Source of the DNA: Agromyces marinus
Lineage (GTDB): Bacteria > Actinomycetota > Actinomycetes > Actinomycetales > Microbacteriaceae
Direction: 5' to 3'
NCBI RefSeq assembly: GCF_021442325.1
Contig: NZ_CP087879.1
Span: 1,240,001-1,304,000 of the forward strand
Length of the DNA stretch: 64,000 bases
The notes below the pieces were generated by a model that made no database searches, was not told where the DNA came from, and worked only from the letters and a program-made list of their open reading frames with translations. Each line of letters starts with the position of its first letter. The stretch's first letter is position 1. Positions 63,123 through 64,000 of the stretch are shown in pieces. The translations under genes were made by a program, and so were the position numbers.

Positions 63123-64000
63123 ATGACCCGCCACTTCCTCCGGGACGATGACATCACGCCCGCCGAGCAGGCCGAGATCCTCGACCTCGCGGAACGCCTC
63201 AAGGCCGACCGCTGGTCCGAGACGCCGCTCGCCGGACCGCAGACCGTCGCCGTCATCTTCGACAAGTCCTCGACGCGCACGCGCGTCTCGTTCGCGGTCG
63301 GCATCGCCGACCTCGGCGGCTCGCCCCTGATCATCTCGACCGCCAACAGCCAGCTCGGCGGCAAGGAGACCCCGTCCGACACGGCACGCGTGCTCGAGCG
63401 GATGGTGTCGGCGATCGTCTGGCGCACCTACGCGCAGGCGGGCCTCGACGAGATGGCCTCCGGAACGAGCGTGCCCGTCGTCAACGCGCTCTCCGACGAC
63501 TTCCACCCCTGCCAGCTGCTCGCCGACCTGCTCACGATCCGCGAGCACAAGGGCGACCTGGCCGGCCTCACGGTCACGTTCCTCGGCGACGGGGCATCGA
63601 ACATGGCCCAGTCGTACGTGCTCGCCGGGGCGACCGCGGGCATGCACGTGCGGATCGCGTCGCCCGAGGAGTTCGCCCCCGCGGCATCCGTCGTCGCCGA
63701 CGGCGACCGCATCGCGGCGGCGACCGGGGGATCGGTCACGCTGTACACCGACGCGGCCGAAGCCGCCGCGGGCGCCGACGTGATCGTCACCGACACGTGG
63801 GTGTCGATGGGCAAGGAGGACGAGAAGGCGCACCGCGTGGCGACGTTCGGCGGGTACAAGGTCGACGCCGAACTGATGTCGCTCGCGAAGCCCGACGCCG
63901 TGTTCATGCACTGCCTGCCCGCCGATCGCGGGTACGAGGTCGAGGCCGACGTCATCGACGGGGAGCAGTCGATCATCTGGGACGAAGCGGAGAACCGCCT
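63123..64000 (+). CDS. argF: Ornithine carbamoyltransferase (3' end outside window)
   Basis: 292 residues are visible; the last few lie beyond the window. Carbamoyl-phosphate motif STRTR at residues 50-54, preceded by the FDKS lead-in; DDFHPCQLLADLLT and the ornithine-binding HCLPADRGYEV are present. ATG start after GGAGCACCC. Joins argCJBD as the fifth gene; argR and argGH would be expected next. Confidence 0.95.
   Translation, partial: MTRHFLRDDDITPAEQAEILDLAERLKADRWSETPLAGPQTVAVIFDKSSTRTRVSFAVGIADLGGSPLIISTANSQLGGKETPSDTARVLERMVSAIVWRTYAQAGLDEMASGTSVPVVNALSDDFHPCQLLADLLTIREHKGDLAGLTVTFLGDGASNMAQSYVLAGATAGMHVRIASPEEFAPAASVVADGDRIAAATGGSVTLYTDAAEAAAGADVIVTDTWVSMGKEDEKAHRVATFGGYKVDAELMSLAKPDAVFMHCLPADRGYEVEADVIDGEQSIIWDEAENR

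Overview
The window is a gene-dense, very GC-rich stretch (roughly 70 percent or more by eye) with almost no intergenic space, many ATGA/GTGA stop-start overlaps and frequent GTG starts. Gene content and order (peptidase M16 - dapB - thyA - dfrA - dapA - rnj - ftsK - pgsA - cinA - clgR - DUF3046 - recA - recX - miaB - miaA - dapF - hflX - lexA) are those of an actinobacterium. The recurrent words GGATGCC/GGCATCC and protein-level similarity as I recall it point to Microbacteriaceae, perhaps Agromyces; the genus is a guess. I see no prophage, transposase, CRISPR array, tRNA or rRNA, and no gene-free gap longer than about 300 bases.

Layout. 1-7050: a branched-chain acyl-CoA catabolic operon (biotin-carboxylase subunit cut by the window edge, acyl-CoA dehydrogenase, MaoC hydratase, CitE-like lyase, both electron-transfer-flavoprotein subunits) ending in an unusual cytochrome b membrane protein with three RGLPR..GGEPWP repeats. 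7206-10799: an aldo/keto-reductase-like protein lacking most catalytic residues, an M16 peptidase, a histidine phosphatase and a GNAT acetyltransferase. 10833-22768: lysine/diaminopimelate genes (dapB, dapA), thymidylate and folate genes (thyA, dfrA), RNase J, FtsK, PgsA and a CinA-domain protein; a DUF559 nuclease-like gene sits between dfrA and dapA, bracketed by two related 70-bp palindromes. 22947-36357: ClgR-type regulator, SOS genes (recA, recX, lexA), tRNA modification (miaB, miaA), dapF, HflX and methionine synthesis (metF, metE). 36624-42530: an SOS-linked LysM protein divergent from lexA, histidine genes hisC-hisB-hisH-hisA, an SseB protein and a PLP decarboxylase. 42539-47930: lhr helicase and a Nei-type glycosylase. 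48110-50952: DUF1844, infC-rpmI-rplT and an rRNA methylase. 51058-54402: a glutamate-type ABC transporter. 54442-58008: pheST. 58566-64000: arginine operon argCJBD and the start of argF.

Regulation visible in the DNA. About twenty genes have a TANNNT hexamer (mostly TAGRCT, TAGGNT or TAGCNT) 5-9 nt before the start codon, the layout of leaderless transcription. Where longer leaders occur they coincide with candidate regulation: the recA leader behind a perfect SOS box; the infC leader (with an AUC start codon); the metF leader; the lexA/LysM intergenic region with two LexA-type sites; and an Arg-rich 35-codon ORF in front of argC that could be an attenuator peptide. I found no single large undescribed system. 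The best candidates for novelty are the argC leader ORF, the repeat-bearing cytochrome b joined to ETF, the palindrome-bracketed DUF559 gene, and the bidirectional TAGACTA -10 element between DUF1844 and infC.
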